Numbered from the stretch's first letter, positions 1 through 9,448 are shown. The stretch is DNA of 64,000 bases from Paramylibacter ulvae (GCF_014652655.1 NZ_BMZF01000005.1:1-64000), one strand, 5' to 3'. The notes: a model not told the origin generated them from the letters alone. A program made the numbers and translations.

Positions 1-162
1 CTAACCTTACGAGTAACCTAATGGAATTCATCCCTAAGTACCTTAACAGTGTCTAAGTGAGTTTCTATGTTCAATTGACCATGAGCCTAGACAATTAGCT
101 CATCATCTTTCATCTGATTAAATTAAATGAACTGAGGTTCGCTTCAAGTCCTAACTGATAAG

Positions 163-188
163 TATAAGTTAAAGAGAACTTATAAGTT
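163..188. repeat. Nested inverted repeats around AACTTATAAGTT
   Basis: AACTTATAAGTT at 177-188 is a perfect 12-bp palindrome. Its left half also pairs with TATAAGTT at 163-170 across a 6-base spacer. This gives two alternative dyads sharing one arm. Such an arrangement can bind a dimeric protein, but no regulator is evident. Confidence 0.5.
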
Positions 189-225
189 ACGGGGAATAGG
201 ATGAGGATAGGTAATACTTTAAAGC

Positions 226-261
226 TAACTCTTAGAGTAACTCTTAAAGTAACTTTGAGAG
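226..261. repeat. Three tandem imperfect 12-bp repeats
   Basis: Three consecutive 12-mers TAACTCTTAGAG (226-237), TAACTCTTAAAG (238-249) and TAACTTTGAGAG (250-261) are visible. They differ at one to four positions. They lie about 250 bp beyond the integrase stop. Short direct repeats near an integrase can be arm-type or excisionase sites, which would be an inference here. Confidence 0.55.
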
Positions 262-509
262 TTTCATTTCCTTCTCCTGTGCAACTTAATTATTTCACCT
301 TTTTTAGGGCGTAAAATACAGAAGCCAATGCTGACGCGCGACCGTAGTAACTGATCCAAACTGTGACGTGCATTGTGGCAATGGCTAGAGCGCAGATAAA
401 CTATTAACCGAACAGCAACTTAGGCACAGTTTTATGGGTAGGGCGGTTAAGGTTTAATTGCGCGTGGTCTCCTGCACCTCGTAACATTTGTTTTTTAACG
501 CCCAACAAA

Positions 510-1793
510 CTAAAGTGACCAATCGACTTTCCTAATGACGTCTTCCAAAATGTGATACTCTAATCCTTCAACATTATATGTATCAAATGTAAGGGTCCCA
601 ATTTTGTGCCCCATCAATCGCTGAATTTCACGATCCATAACTCGTGCGTTTTCTAGCTTGTTGGTAAATCCGTGTCTGAAACTGTGAAAAACTTTTGAGC
701 GAGTTTTGAAACCCAACTTTTGCTTAAATGCAGTAAATTGGCGAGATAGTGATTTTGATGAAAAAGAGTAATTTTGCCAAACTTCAACATCGCGGTAAAT
801 TTCTGGGTGACAAGGTATTATTCGCGGCCGCGTCTCGCGTTTGGTTTCATTCAAGAACAAGCTTCTTCCATGCTTTTCGTCCCTCACTTCAAGCCTCGCG
901 ACGCCTTGTGTACCAGCACCCGTATGAGCCGCTATACGAATGGCTAAATAAAGATCATCTCGCCCGAACTTTTGACATTCGTTCAACAAATACCAATATT
1001 CTTCATTTATCCATTTGAGAACGACAACGGATTCTACGGAGGACGCCATGCCTTTTATAGACCAAATGTTACTTGGTAGACCAATCTGCTCCCATACGCC
1101 TTTAAACGCGCCACAGTAACCTTTTACAGTTCTAGGGTTTAGCTCTTCGAGAAGTTCTGAGAGGAATTTCTTTGCCTTCCTCACGGTCACATCTTCAATA
1201 TATGTGAACTCATTCAACAACGTGCTTATTGCTTTGTCATATCTGTAAAGTGTTGAGGTGTTGAGATGTCGTTTGGTTTGCAACCATTCGTCCGCCAATG
1301 GGCGTATTGGAGTTAGTTTTCTGGACAACACTTTAGATGCTTGAATGATCTCTTTGCCTTCAGGAGACGCCCTCACTTTTTCTTGTGCTTTTCGATAAGA
1401 TTCCTCATCTTGATCAAGAGGGCGAAACTCTGGTTTCATTAGGAGTTCTTCGAAGCTTTCGTCTAATGCAATCTCAAAATTTTCAATTTCTTCGTATTGA
1501 TCACGCTGTACTGCATCAAATGCCCATTCTTCATATCGGTTAAAATTTTTGGACTGCCTCTGCACCGTCGATCTAATTTTGTTCTTGGTTCTACTTTTCT
1601 CCCAAATTAAACTTAATTCGGCTAACCTCTTATCCCTACGTAGCCTTGCCTGCCTAATATCGCGAGTTCTAAGTGTTTCAAATTTGCTGGGAGAACGGTC
1701 GCTGTTAAAACCACTCCAAACATCTTTTGGTACATCATATCTAAGGTGGAAAATACCGTTGCGAGAGATTAAGTGATGATCTTTATTTTTCAT
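510..1793 (-). CDS. Tyrosine recombinase / phage-type integrase, first catalytic Arg apparently lost
   Basis: About 427 aa. The N-terminus (residues 1-40, motif FHLRYDVPKDVW) resembles the short N-terminal domain found in many proteobacterial island integrases. Next come a SAM-like core-binding region (about 165-245) and a C-terminal catalytic domain. Box II is clear: HSFRHGF supplies His and Arg, LMGHKIG follows, and the nucleophile is Tyr in FDTYN. In box I, where the family has TGxR, this protein reads HTGAG, so the first catalytic Arg looks replaced by Gly294 (codon 912-914). The ATG at 1793 is preferred to an upstream TTG at 1802; no strong ribosome binding site is seen for either. The neighbouring tRNA-Gly fragment supports a role in site-specific integration. 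It may now be inactive. Confidence 0.85.
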   Translation of the reverse strand: MKNKDHHLISRNGIFHLRYDVPKDVWSGFNSDRSPSKFETLRTRDIRQARLRRDKRLAELSLIWEKSRTKNKIRSTVQRQSKNFNRYEEWAFDAVQRDQYEEIENFEIALDESFEELLMKPEFRPLDQDEESYRKAQEKVRASPEGKEIIQASKVLSRKLTPIRPLADEWLQTKRHLNTSTLYRYDKAISTLLNEFTYIEDVTVRKAKKFLSELLEELNPRTVKGYCGAFKGVWEQIGLPSNIWSIKGMASSVESVVVLKWINEEYWYLLNECQKFGRDDLYLAIRIAAHTGAGTQGVARLEVRDEKHGRSLFLNETKRETRPRIIPCHPEIYRDVEVWQNYSFSSKSLSRQFTAFKQKLGFKTRSKVFHSFRHGFTNKLENARVMDREIQRLMGHKIGTLTFDTYNVEGLEYHILEDVIRKVDWSL

Positions 1794-1881
1794 AGCGTTC
1801 AACTTTGTAGCAAAATTCGTAGCATAAGTTTCATGAAAACCATTTTATTACAACAAATTAAAGGATGAGCGAAGGATTCAA

Positions 1882-1904
1882 TTCGATTCCCATCACCCGC
1901 TCCA
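1882..1904 (+). repeat. Putative attachment site: 3' fragment of tRNA-Gly
   Basis: The 23 bases match the end of a bacterial tRNA-Gly in register: T-loop TTCGATT (1882-1888), 3' strand of the T-stem CCCAT, acceptor strand CACCCGC (1894-1900), discriminator T (1901) and CCA (1902-1904). The acceptor strand would pair with GCGGGTG, the usual start of tRNA-Gly. Sequence before the T-loop does not pair with the T-stem and no D-arm or anticodon arm is present, so this is not a complete gene. Location next to an integrase makes it a probable attR/attL core. Confidence 0.75.
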
Positions 1905-1956
1905 TTCCACCATCTTTGACTTGTCCAACCGCAATGTAAGCGATACTCATTTGCGC

Positions 1957-3747
1957 ATGTCTACACCCGAATCCACCAGCGCGATTTCCGAAGAACGCGC
2001 CAAGGGCAAAGATGTCGGCGCATTGCGCGGCCTCTATCCCTTTTTTAAACCATATAAATGGATGACGATTGCCGCGTTGTTCATGTTGACCTTTACCGCA
2101 TCGATTTCGTTGATCATGCCACTGGCCGTGCGCCAAGTGGTAGATGGGTTCAACACCGATGATGTATCGGTGATGGACAGCTATTTCATGATTGCAATTG
2201 CGGTTGCGGGATTGTTGGCAATTGGTACGGCTTTTCGATATTATTTTGTCACACGGCTCGGTGAACGAGTGGTCGCGGATATCCGCACTGCCGTTTATAA
2301 TAAAATGATCGGGATGAGCCCCGCATTTTATGAAAAACTGATGACTGGCGAAGTGTTAAGTCGCATCACAACCGATACATCGTTGATCCTGTCTGTGATC
2401 GGATCATATATTTCATATGCGCTGCGCAATATGTTGATCTTGGTCGGCGGTTTGATTTTGATGTTATTTACATCGGGGAAACTGACGGGTTTGGTATTAT
2501 TACTGGTGCCATTCGTGTTAATCCCAATTTTTACCATGTCGAAAAAAGTGCGGGTTTTGTCAAAGTTAAACCAAGACAAAATCGCGCAAAGTTCAGGCAA
2601 CGCATCCGAAACATTGTTAGCGGCGCAAACGGTTCAGGCGTTCACCCATGAAACCGCCAGCCGTGGAACGTTTTCACGTGTGACAGAACAGGCATTTGAT
2701 GCCGCGCGCCAACGCATCGGTATGCGCGCAATCATGACCATGATCGTGATTTTTCTAATATTCACAGGCGTTGTTGCTGTGTTGTGGATTGGTGCACGCG
2801 ATGTGCGTGATGGCAATATGTCCGCAGGGGTTTTGGTGCAATTTGTGATCTATTCGGTGATGGTTGCAGGGTCCGTTGGGGCATTGGCCGAATTTTGGGG
2901 CGAAATGCAACGCGCGGCGGGTGCAACTGAACGTTTGGTTGAATTGTTAAACGCCGATGACTTGGTCGAAGACCCTGATCAGCCCGCAACGCTCGCTACA
3001 CCTGTACGTGGTGCGATCACATTTGATGATGTGACATTCCGTTATCCCGCGCGCCCAAAAGTGGCCGCGTTGGAAGGGTTTTCGTTGGATATCAAGGCGG
3101 GGGAAACCGTTGCACTCGTTGGCCCGTCTGGAGCGGGTAAATCAACCGTGTTTCAATTGCTTTTGCGGTTTTACGATTTGTCGGCGGGTTCAATATCCAT
3201 TGACGGAATGAAAATCACCGATATGGCACGCGAAGAATATCGCAAACATATCGCGCTGGTTCCACAAGATGCGGTTATTTTTGGCACCTCTGCGATGGAA
3301 AATATCCGTTTTGGGCGCCCTGATGCGAGCGACGATGAGGTTATTGCCGCGGCAAAGGCCGCAGCTGCGCATGATTTTCTGTCAGCGCTGCCCGATGGAT
3401 ATGAATCCGATGTGGGTGAGCGCGGTGTGATGCTATCAGGTGGGCAAAAACAACGCCTTGCAATTGCGCGCGCGATTTTGCGCGACGCACCGATCCTGTT
3501 GTTGGACGAGGCGACATCAGCATTGGACGCGGCCAGCGAACAAGCAGTGCAAAAGGCCGTGGATGCATTGGCAAAAGAGCGCACAACATTGATCGTGGCG
3601 CACCGTTTAGCGACCGTGAAAAAGGCGGACCGCATTGTTGTGCTGGACGAGGGTCGGGTTGTGGCCCAAGGCACGCATAGCGAATTGGTTAAACAAGGCG
3701 GACTTTATGCTCAATTGGCAAAACTACAGTTCACTGACCAAGTTTAA
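1957..3747 (+). CDS. ABC exporter, fused membrane and ATPase domains
   Basis: A 596-aa half-transporter of the MsbA/ABCB type. The N-terminal half (about 30-320) carries five or six hydrophobic helices, with RLGERVVADIR in the first cytoplasmic loop as in this family. The C-terminal half is a complete nucleotide-binding domain with Walker A GPSGAGKST, signature LSGGQKQR, Walker B ILLLDEATSALD and H-loop VAHRL. It should work as a homodimer in the inner membrane, exporting a lipid or hydrophobic compound; the substrate cannot be told. The reading frame is open to a TTG at 1921, but ATG 1957 (MSTPEST) is the likelier start. It is the first chromosomal gene after the integration junction, so its native promoter may have been replaced. 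Confidence 0.9.
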   Translation: MSTPESTSAISEERAKGKDVGALRGLYPFFKPYKWMTIAALFMLTFTASISLIMPLAVRQVVDGFNTDDVSVMDSYFMIAIAVAGLLAIGTAFRYYFVTRLGERVVADIRTAVYNKMIGMSPAFYEKLMTGEVLSRITTDTSLILSVIGSYISYALRNMLILVGGLILMLFTSGKLTGLVLLLVPFVLIPIFTMSKKVRVLSKLNQDKIAQSSGNASETLLAAQTVQAFTHETASRGTFSRVTEQAFDAARQRIGMRAIMTMIVIFLIFTGVVAVLWIGARDVRDGNMSAGVLVQFVIYSVMVAGSVGALAEFWGEMQRAAGATERLVELLNADDLVEDPDQPATLATPVRGAITFDDVTFRYPARPKVAALEGFSLDIKAGETVALVGPSGAGKSTVFQLLLRFYDLSAGSISIDGMKITDMAREEYRKHIALVPQDAVIFGTSAMENIRFGRPDASDDEVIAAAKAAAAHDFLSALPDGYESDVGERGVMLSGGQKQRLAIARAILRDAPILLLDEATSALDAASEQAVQKAVDALAKERTTLIVAHRLATVKKADRIVVLDEGRVVAQGTHSELVKQGGLYAQLAKLQFTDQV

Positions 3748-3843
3748 TCGACTTTTTTCGCGGATTTACTTGCAATTTAGCACAACCCGCCCCAAATCTT
3801 ACTGGGGCGGATAAATCGCCCAACAGTTTAAAAGGAGAGTACG

Positions 3844-4263
3844 ATGGGTCTGTTAAGTTTTGTGAAAAATGCCGGTAAATCTTTGTTTGGCGCGGCTGAG
3901 GCTGCTGAACCAACAGCGGATGTTCTGCAAAAAGAAATCAAAGAGCTGGGTCTGGATGCATCTGGTCTGGATATCACTGTTGATGGTGACAAGGTAACGG
4001 TTGGCGGCAACGCGGTTGACCAAGAAACCAAAGAAAAAATCATTCTGGCCGTGGGTAACGTCGAAGGCGTTGCCGGTGTAGAAGATAACGCAGGCGGTGG
4101 TGGTACATTCCACACAGTTGAAAAAGGCGATACGCTTTGGGCGATTGCGGAAAAAACAATGGGCAATGGTTCAAAATACACTGCGATTTTCGAGGCAAAC
4201 AAGCCAATGCTGTCTGATCCAGACAAGATTTACCCAGGTCAAGTTTTGCGTATTCCAGTATAA
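3844..4263 (+). CDS. BON and LysM domain protein (Kbp/YgaU-like)
   Basis: 139 aa. A BON domain lies at about 30-90, with a KVTVGGNAVD stretch. A LysM domain occupies about 93-139, beginning with HTVEKGDTLW and ending with YPGQVLRIPV. There is no signal peptide; the N-terminus (MGLLSFVKNAGKSLFG) is amphipathic. The same architecture occurs in the E. coli potassium-binding protein Kbp (YgaU), a cytoplasmic protein, so a similar ion-binding or stress role is plausible but not shown. A strong AAGGAGAG site precedes the ATG and a rho-independent terminator follows, so it is probably a single-gene transcript. Confidence 0.88.
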   Translation: MGLLSFVKNAGKSLFGAAEAAEPTADVLQKEIKELGLDASGLDITVDGDKVTVGGNAVDQETKEKIILAVGNVEGVAGVEDNAGGGGTFHTVEKGDTLWAIAEKTMGNGSKYTAIFEANKPMLSDPDKIYPGQVLRIPV

Positions 4264-4303
4264 TCCTTTCGTATTATACGATTGACGGAACGAAATTTTG
4301 AAC

Positions 4304-4330
4304 AAGGGCGGGTTTTCCCGCCCTTTTTTT
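4304..4330 (+). terminator. Rho-independent terminator after the BON-LysM gene
   Basis: A 9-bp stem, AAGGGCGGG (4304-4312) with CCCGCCCTT (4317-4325), closes a TTTT loop and runs into a T tract to 4330. Confidence 0.9.
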
Positions 4331-4428
4331 GCATTTGTACGTACCGTAAGCCTTGCTCGTGATGTGTTTTTTCACCATGCTACGCCCCTATAAGAGCAGC
4401 ACAGACTGCCTGTTTTGGGAGGAACACA

Positions 4429-6327
4429 TTGACATATCCATTTCGCGACGCCGCCGATATCACGGCGGTTGAACAAAAAGAGCCACTAGGATCCGCTTGG
4501 GAATCGAAAACTGTTTATCAACAGCTATCAAAAACCACTGCGCGTTTTCCAAATAACAACGCGGTAAGTTTTCAAATTAAATCTGGACCAAAAGACAAGG
4601 CGACAACGCTGACGTGGACAGATTTAAAACGCAACGTAACACAGGCGGCGAACCTGTTTCGTTCACTTGGCGTTGGCGAAAAAGATGTGGTGGCATATTT
4701 GTTGCCAACGACACATGAAACATTGATCACGCTTCTTGGCGGTATGACTGCGGGCGTTGTTGCCCCGATCAACCCCACGCTTGAACCTGATCAAATTGCT
4801 GCATTGTTGCGCGAAACAGGTGCCAAGGTATTGGTCACGCTCAAAGCATTCCCAAAAACCGAGGTGGCGCAACTGGCCGCGGCTGCGGTTGCAGCGGCGC
4901 CAAATGTAAAAACGGTTATTGAAATCGATTTGGTGAAACACCTATCGCCACCAACATCTTGGATTGCACCGCTGATCCGCCCGAAAAACCCAGTGACCCA
5001 TTCTGCGAATGTGATCGATTTTGATAAATCTCTGTCGCGCCAAAATGGTGATGCATTGGACTTCGAAGAAAACCTTGATGACCGCTTTTGTGCATATTTC
5101 CACACAGGTGGTACAACGGGCATGCCAAAAATTGCACAGCACCGTCATTCTGGTGTGATTTATAACGGTTGGATTGGTGGCCGATTGTTGTATTCGGAAA
5201 AAGACGTTGTTCTGTGCCCATTGCCATTGTTCCACGTTTTTGCGGCCTATCCGATTTGGGCGGGTTGTATGCATTCTGGTGCACATATGATTTTACCTAC
5301 ACCTGCGGGTTATCGTGGGGATGGCGTGTTCGATAATTTTTGGAAACTGATTGATCGTTGGAATGCGACATTTATGGTGACGGTTCCAACCGCGGCGGCG
5401 GCGTTGCTGCAACGCCCTGTGGGTGATGCGGATATTTCCACCTTGGATGCGGCGTTTTGTGGTTCCGCACCTTTGCCAATTGAATTGTTCAAAAAATTCC
5501 AATCCGTTACAGGTGTTGAAATTGTCGAAGGCTACGGCATGACAGAGGCCACATGTCTTGTGTCCTGTAATCCCAAGGACGGGTTGCGCAAGGTTGGGTC
5601 TGTGGGTATCCCATTGCCACATACCGATGTGCGCATTTTAGATTGCGATGCTGCTGGCAAAGTTACGAAAGAAATGGGCGTCGATGAGGTTGGCGAAATC
5701 TGCGTGTCAAACCCCGGTGTTGCGGTTGGCGAAACCTATACCGAGGCTGCGAAAAACAATGGTTTGTTTGCCGATGGCGGCTATCTGCGCACAGGTGATT
5801 TGGGTCGTATCGACAGCGATGGATATTTGTGGATCACGGGTCGTGCAAAAGATCTGATCATTCGCGGTGGCCACAATATCGACCCTGCCTTGATCGAAGA
5901 AGCATTGGCAGGCCATCCAGCAATCGCATTCGCAGGTGCCATCGGACAGCCCGACGCGACGGCGGGCGAATTGCCTTGTGTTTACGTTGAACTAAACGAT
6001 GGCGCACAGGTGGATATCGATGAACTGGCTGCGTTTTGTAAGGAACATGTACCAGAACGCGCTGCTGTTCCGAAGTACATCGAAATCATGGATGAATTGC
6101 CGAAAACAGCCGTGGGGAAAATCTTTAAACCCGATCTACGTCGTTCTGCGATCACACGCGTTTATAACGCTGCATTGGCCGATGCGGGGCTTGGCGCAGA
6201 GGTAAGCGAAGTGATTGAGGATAAGAAACGTGGGCTAGTTGCACGCCTGAGCAAAACAGGTGACGCGGATGATGCGGCGGTGACTGCGGCATTGGGTGGG
6301 TTTGTGCGCCCGTGGGAATGGAAATAA
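4429..6327 (+). CDS. AMP-forming acyl-CoA synthetase
   Basis: 632 aa, of the adenylate-forming ligase superfamily. The P-loop-like AMP motif reads YFHTGGTTGMPKIAQH, the second core motif is GYGMTEAT, the hinge region contains YLRTGDLGRID, and RAKDLIIRGGHNIDP precedes the C-terminal subdomain with the catalytic Lys in TAVGKIFKPDL. It activates a carboxylic acid to an acyl-adenylate and then the CoA thioester. The length is greater than that of short-chain ligases, which fits a medium/long-chain or otherwise specialised subfamily; the substrate is not readable. The start is TTG at 4429, supported by GGGAGGAA (4417-4424) five bases upstream and no better ATG. The gene stands alone and shares a terminator with the convergent metY. 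Confidence 0.88.
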   Translation: MTYPFRDAADITAVEQKEPLGSAWESKTVYQQLSKTTARFPNNNAVSFQIKSGPKDKATTLTWTDLKRNVTQAANLFRSLGVGEKDVVAYLLPTTHETLITLLGGMTAGVVAPINPTLEPDQIAALLRETGAKVLVTLKAFPKTEVAQLAAAAVAAAPNVKTVIEIDLVKHLSPPTSWIAPLIRPKNPVTHSANVIDFDKSLSRQNGDALDFEENLDDRFCAYFHTGGTTGMPKIAQHRHSGVIYNGWIGGRLLYSEKDVVLCPLPLFHVFAAYPIWAGCMHSGAHMILPTPAGYRGDGVFDNFWKLIDRWNATFMVTVPTAAAALLQRPVGDADISTLDAAFCGSAPLPIELFKKFQSVTGVEIVEGYGMTEATCLVSCNPKDGLRKVGSVGIPLPHTDVRILDCDAAGKVTKEMGVDEVGEICVSNPGVAVGETYTEAAKNNGLFADGGYLRTGDLGRIDSDGYLWITGRAKDLIIRGGHNIDPALIEEALAGHPAIAFAGAIGQPDATAGELPCVYVELNDGAQVDIDELAAFCKEHVPERAAVPKYIEIMDELPKTAVGKIFKPDLRRSAITRVYNAALADAGLGAEVSEVIEDKKRGLVARLSKTGDADDAAVTAALGGFVRPWEWK

Positions 6328-6348
6328 TTTCCACTACATATAATTTGA

Positions 6349-6379
6349 AAAGAGCGCGGAGGTTTCCGCGCTCTTTTTT
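6349..6379. terminator. Bidirectional terminator between the acyl-CoA synthetase and metY
   Basis: A perfect 12-bp stem, AAAGAGCGCGGA (6349-6360) with TCCGCGCTCTTT (6365-6376), is followed by T residues on the plus strand and preceded by an A-rich run that gives Ts on the minus strand. It serves two convergent genes. Confidence 0.9.
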
Positions 6380-6381
6380 GT

Positions 6382-7674
6382 TTAGGCTGTTGCCGTTGCC
6401 AGCGCCTGATCCAAATCGGCGATTAAATCTTTGGGGTCTTCGATCCCAATCGACAGGCGCACAACGTTTGACGCGGCACCCGCAGCCTCGCGCTGTTCAT
6501 CGGTTAGCTGGCGATGTGTGGTCGATGCAGAATGGATCACCAAAGAGCGTGTATCGCCAAGGTTTGCGACATGGCTAAACAAGTTCAAACTATCAACCAG
6601 TTTCACACAGGCATCATATCCACCTTTGACGGCGATGGTGAAAAGGCCACCCGCACCTTTGGGGCAGATTTTTGCGATACGGTCGTGATAGGGCGATGAT
6701 TTCAGCCCTGCATATGTGACCGCCTCGATCCGTGGATCGGCTTCTAACCATGTTGCGAGTTCCACTGCGTTGCTGACGTGGCGTTCCATGCGCAGGCTCA
6801 GCGTTTCAATTCCCATCAACGTGTAATGTGCTGCCTGTGGGTTCATTGTCATGCCCAAATCACGCAATCCAATGGCGATGGAATGGAATGTGAATGCCAT
6901 TGGACCCAATGCTTCGTGGAATTTAATCCCATGATACGCAGGTTCTGGGGCAGATAGGGACGGAAATTTATCCGATGCTGACCAATCAAATTTACCAGAA
7001 TCAACAACCGCACCACCCATGACCGTTCCATTACCGGTCAGGTATTTGGTGGTGGAATGGACAACCAATGTCGCACCGTGTTTAATTGGATTGCACAGGT
7101 ATGGTGTTGCGGATGTGTTATCCACGATCAACGGAATGCCAGCATCATCTGTGATTGCTGAAATCGCATCCAGATCGGTGATATATCCACCCGGATTGGC
7201 GATGGATTCACAAAATACCGCACGGGTATCATCATCAATCGCCGCCTTCACTGCATCCAGATCATCAAAATCGACGAATTTCGCAGACCAGCCGAATTTT
7301 TTGATGGTCTGGTTGAACTGTTGCACCGTCCCGCCATACAGGCGCGTTGATGCAATCACATTTTTACCTGGTGACATCAGCGGGAACAGCGCCATAAGCT
7401 GTGCCGCGTGCCCTGATGAACAACACACCGCACCAGCGCCGCCTTCCAATGCAGCAATACGGTTTTGTAGTGCGCCAACGGTTGGGTTGGTCAGGCGCGA
7501 ATAAATATATCCGACTTCTTCGAGGTTAAATAATTTCGCCGCGTGATCCGCATCGCGAAAAACATAAGCGGTTGTTTGATAGATCGGTATTTGGCGTGCG
7601 CCAGTGGCGGGATCAGGTTCGGCACCTGCGTGCACCTGTAATGTATCAAAGCCAAGGGTGGGGGTATCGGTCAT
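6382..7674 (-). CDS. metY: O-acetylhomoserine sulfhydrylase / aminocarboxypropyltransferase
   Basis: 430 aa, the normal size for MetY, a PLP enzyme of the Cys/Met metabolism family. It makes homocysteine from O-acetylhomoserine and sulfide. The PLP-binding Lys lies in VVHSTTKYLTGNG; upstream are CCSSGHAAQ, which holds the cofactor phosphate, and VDNTSATPYL. Long LGFDTLQVHAG and PIYQTTAYVF stretches near the N-terminus are typical of this subgroup rather than of cystathionine synthases. ATG 7674 is chosen because GGAGG precedes it; upstream in-frame starts lie inside metG. It follows metG by 58 bp on the same strand, so the two probably share a transcript linking methionine synthesis and use. 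Confidence 0.92.
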   Translation of the reverse strand: MTDTPTLGFDTLQVHAGAEPDPATGARQIPIYQTTAYVFRDADHAAKLFNLEEVGYIYSRLTNPTVGALQNRIAALEGGAGAVCCSSGHAAQLMALFPLMSPGKNVIASTRLYGGTVQQFNQTIKKFGWSAKFVDFDDLDAVKAAIDDDTRAVFCESIANPGGYITDLDAISAITDDAGIPLIVDNTSATPYLCNPIKHGATLVVHSTTKYLTGNGTVMGGAVVDSGKFDWSASDKFPSLSAPEPAYHGIKFHEALGPMAFTFHSIAIGLRDLGMTMNPQAAHYTLMGIETLSLRMERHVSNAVELATWLEADPRIEAVTYAGLKSSPYHDRIAKICPKGAGGLFTIAVKGGYDACVKLVDSLNLFSHVANLGDTRSLVIHSASTTHRQLTDEQREAAGAASNVVRLSIGIEDPKDLIADLDQALATATA

Positions 7675-7732
7675 GCTGTCCTCCGTTAAAAACAGGCTGA
7701 CTATATCCCCACTAATTTTCTTTGCAATCGGA

Positions 7733-9448
7733 TTAGGCGTTTTGCCCCGCAAATCGTGCTTGCATTTCATCGCGTTGATCATCGCTGATTTTTGCGAACA
7801 TTACGTCTGGCACGCTAAATGCATGACCCGCGGGCAGGGCGTTTAATGCCGCTCCAACATCCTTGGGCCATTCAATGCCAACATTCATCGCATCCGCCAT
7901 GGTTTTTGCGGCGTCGGGAATGAACGGTTCGGACAATGCCGCATAAAGCGGGATCAGGTTTAATGCAAAACGCACGGATGTTGCCGCCGCATCTGGGTTT
8001 TCCTTGAACACAGTCCAAGGTGCCGCCGCTTGCAAATATTCATTACCAGCAACCCAAATCGCACGCAGATCACCCGTGGCCTTGCGCATTTCCATCGCCG
8101 CCATATTGGTTTCATATGATTTAAGGCGTGCAGTGATGGTTGCAATCACATCCAATTCCGCAGCACCATATTCGCCCCCTGCGGGGACCTCTTCGCCGAA
8201 TTTAGCGCGGCAAAATTTGGTGATGCGCGATACGAAGTTGCCCAAGACATCGGCCAAATCTTTGTTCACGCCTTGTTGGAAGCTGTCCCATGTGAATTCG
8301 CTATCCGATCCTTCTGGAACGTGGGTCATCAACCACCAGCGCCAGTAATCAGAAGGCAGGATATCCAAAGCTTCGTTCATGAAAACGCCGCGCCCTTTGG
8401 ATGTGGAAAACTGGCCGCCATCATAATTGAGGTAATTGAACGACTTGATGTAATCGACCAGTTTCCAAGGTTCACCCGATCCCATGATCGTGGCGGGAAA
8501 TGACAGCGTGTGAAAGGGGACGTTATCCTTGCCCATGAATTGGACGTAATTCACATCATCCGCACCCTTATCTGTGCGCCACCAGCGTTCCCAATCGGCA
8601 TCGGTTTTGCCATTGGCGTCGGCCCATTCTGCGGTGGCGGCGATATATTCGATGGGGGCATCGAACCAAACATAAAATACTTTGCCTTCCATCCCACCCC
8701 ATTCAGCGTCGCCGCGTTTCACGGGCACGCCCCAATCCAGATCACGCGTAATCCCGCGATCTTGTAATCCATCCCCATCATGGAGCCATTTTTTGGCAAT
8801 TGATGTGGTCAGGATTGGCCAGTCTTTTTTGGTATCAATCCATGCATCCAATTTATCGCGCAGCTTTGATTGGCGCAGATACAGGTGTTTGGTTTCGCGC
8901 ACTTCCAAATCTGTCGAACCTGAAATTGCGGAACGTGGGTTGATTAAATCGGTTGGCTCCAACTGTTTCGTGCAGTTTTCACATTGATCGCCGCGTGCAC
9001 CGTCATACCCACAATTGGGGCATTCGCCCTCGATATAACGATCGGGCAGGTAACGGCCATCTGCGTTGGAATAAACTTGTTTTTCCGACACTTCTTCGAT
9101 CATGCCCGCATCGGCCAAACGCCCTGCAAAATGTTGGGTCAGAGCATGGTTGCGTTGGCTGGATGATCGCCCGTAATGATCGAATGACAGGCGAAAACCA
9201 CGTGCCAATTCGGCCTGAACATCGTGCATTTCTGCGCAAAAATCGGCAACATCTTTGCCAGCCTTTGTCGCGGCCAATTCGGCGGGTGTGCCGTGTTCGT
9301 CAGTGGCACAGATATACATCACCTCGTGCCCGATGGCGCGACAGTATCGTGCGTAAACATCAGATGGCAATTGGCTCCCGACAAGATTGCCAAGGTGTTT
9401 GATGCCATTGATATAGGGCAGGGCGGATGTAATCAGGGTGCGTGACAT
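7733..9448 (-). CDS. metG: Methionyl-tRNA synthetase
   Basis: 571 aa, class I synthetase charging tRNA-Met in the cytoplasm. The HIGH signature appears as HLGN in [14 protein letters not shown] and the KMSKS loop as [10 protein letters not shown] zinc knuckle is formed by CPNCGYDG and CENC. The tRNA-binding extension of longer MetG proteins is absent, as in many alphaproteobacteria. ATG 9448 ([12 protein letters not shown]) fits the usual N-terminus; another ATG lies four codons upstream at 9460. It is the first gene of the metG-metY pair. Confidence 0.95.
   Translation of the reverse strand: MSRTLITSALPYINGIKHLGNLVGSQLPSDVYARYCRAIGHEVMYICATDEHGTPAELAATKAGKDVADFCAEMHDVQAELARGFRLSFDHYGRSSSQRNHALTQHFAGRLADAGMIEEVSEKQVYSNADGRYLPDRYIEGECPNCGYDGARGDQCENCTKQLEPTDLINPRSAISGSTDLEVRETKHLYLRQSKLRDKLDAWIDTKKDWPILTTSIAKKWLHDGDGLQDRGITRDLDWGVPVKRGDAEWGGMEGKVFYVWFDAPIEYIAATAEWADANGKTDADWERWWRTDKGADDVNYVQFMGKDNVPFHTLSFPATIMGSGEPWKLVDYIKSFNYLNYDGGQFSTSKGRGVFMNEALDILPSDYWRWWLMTHVPEGSDSEFTWDSFQQGVNKDLADVLGNFVSRITKFCRAKFGEEVPAGGEYGAAELDVIATITARLKSYETNMAAMEMRKATGDLRAIWVAGNEYLQAAAPWTVFKENPDAAATSVRFALNLIPLYAALSEPFIPDAAKTMADAMNVGIEWPKDVGAALNALPAGHAFSVPDVMFAKISDDQRDEMQARFAGQNA

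Larger units (their letters stand above)
1..509. other. AT-rich stretch without a recognisable gene
   Basis: No open reading frame of useful length with a ribosome binding site is visible. The sequence is AT-rich and holds short direct and inverted repeats (annotated separately at 163-188 and 226-261). It lies downstream of the integrase stop codon. It may be the non-coding interior of the integrated element or contain accessory recombinase-binding sites, but nothing proves either. Confidence 0.5.
1..1904. mobile_element. Right-hand end of an integrated element (genomic island)
   Basis: A tyrosine-recombinase gene ends at 510 and its start lies about 90 bp from a 23-bp copy of a tRNA-Gly 3' end (1882-1904). 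Immediately beyond is an ordinary chromosomal ABC exporter gene. Islands that enter the 3' end of a tRNA gene leave such a copy at the distal junction. Because the fragment reads on the plus strand, the intact tRNA-Gly gene and the rest of the element should lie to the left of the window. The left limit is therefore unknown and only the integrase and a non-coding tail are visible here. The extent is inferred; the fragment and the integrase are seen directly. Confidence 0.65.

Noticed and set aside
1861-1910. A tmRNA end or a complete tRNA gene
   Set aside because: The T-stem cannot form with the bases before the T-loop and no D or anticodon arm is present; the match is to tRNA-Gly 3' sequence only.
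3171-3674. 167-codon minus-strand frame inside the ABC exporter
   Set aside because: Antisense shadow of the ATPase domain.
7675-7732. SAM riboswitch before metY
   Set aside because: The gap is too short and no SAM-II-like pseudoknot pattern was seen.
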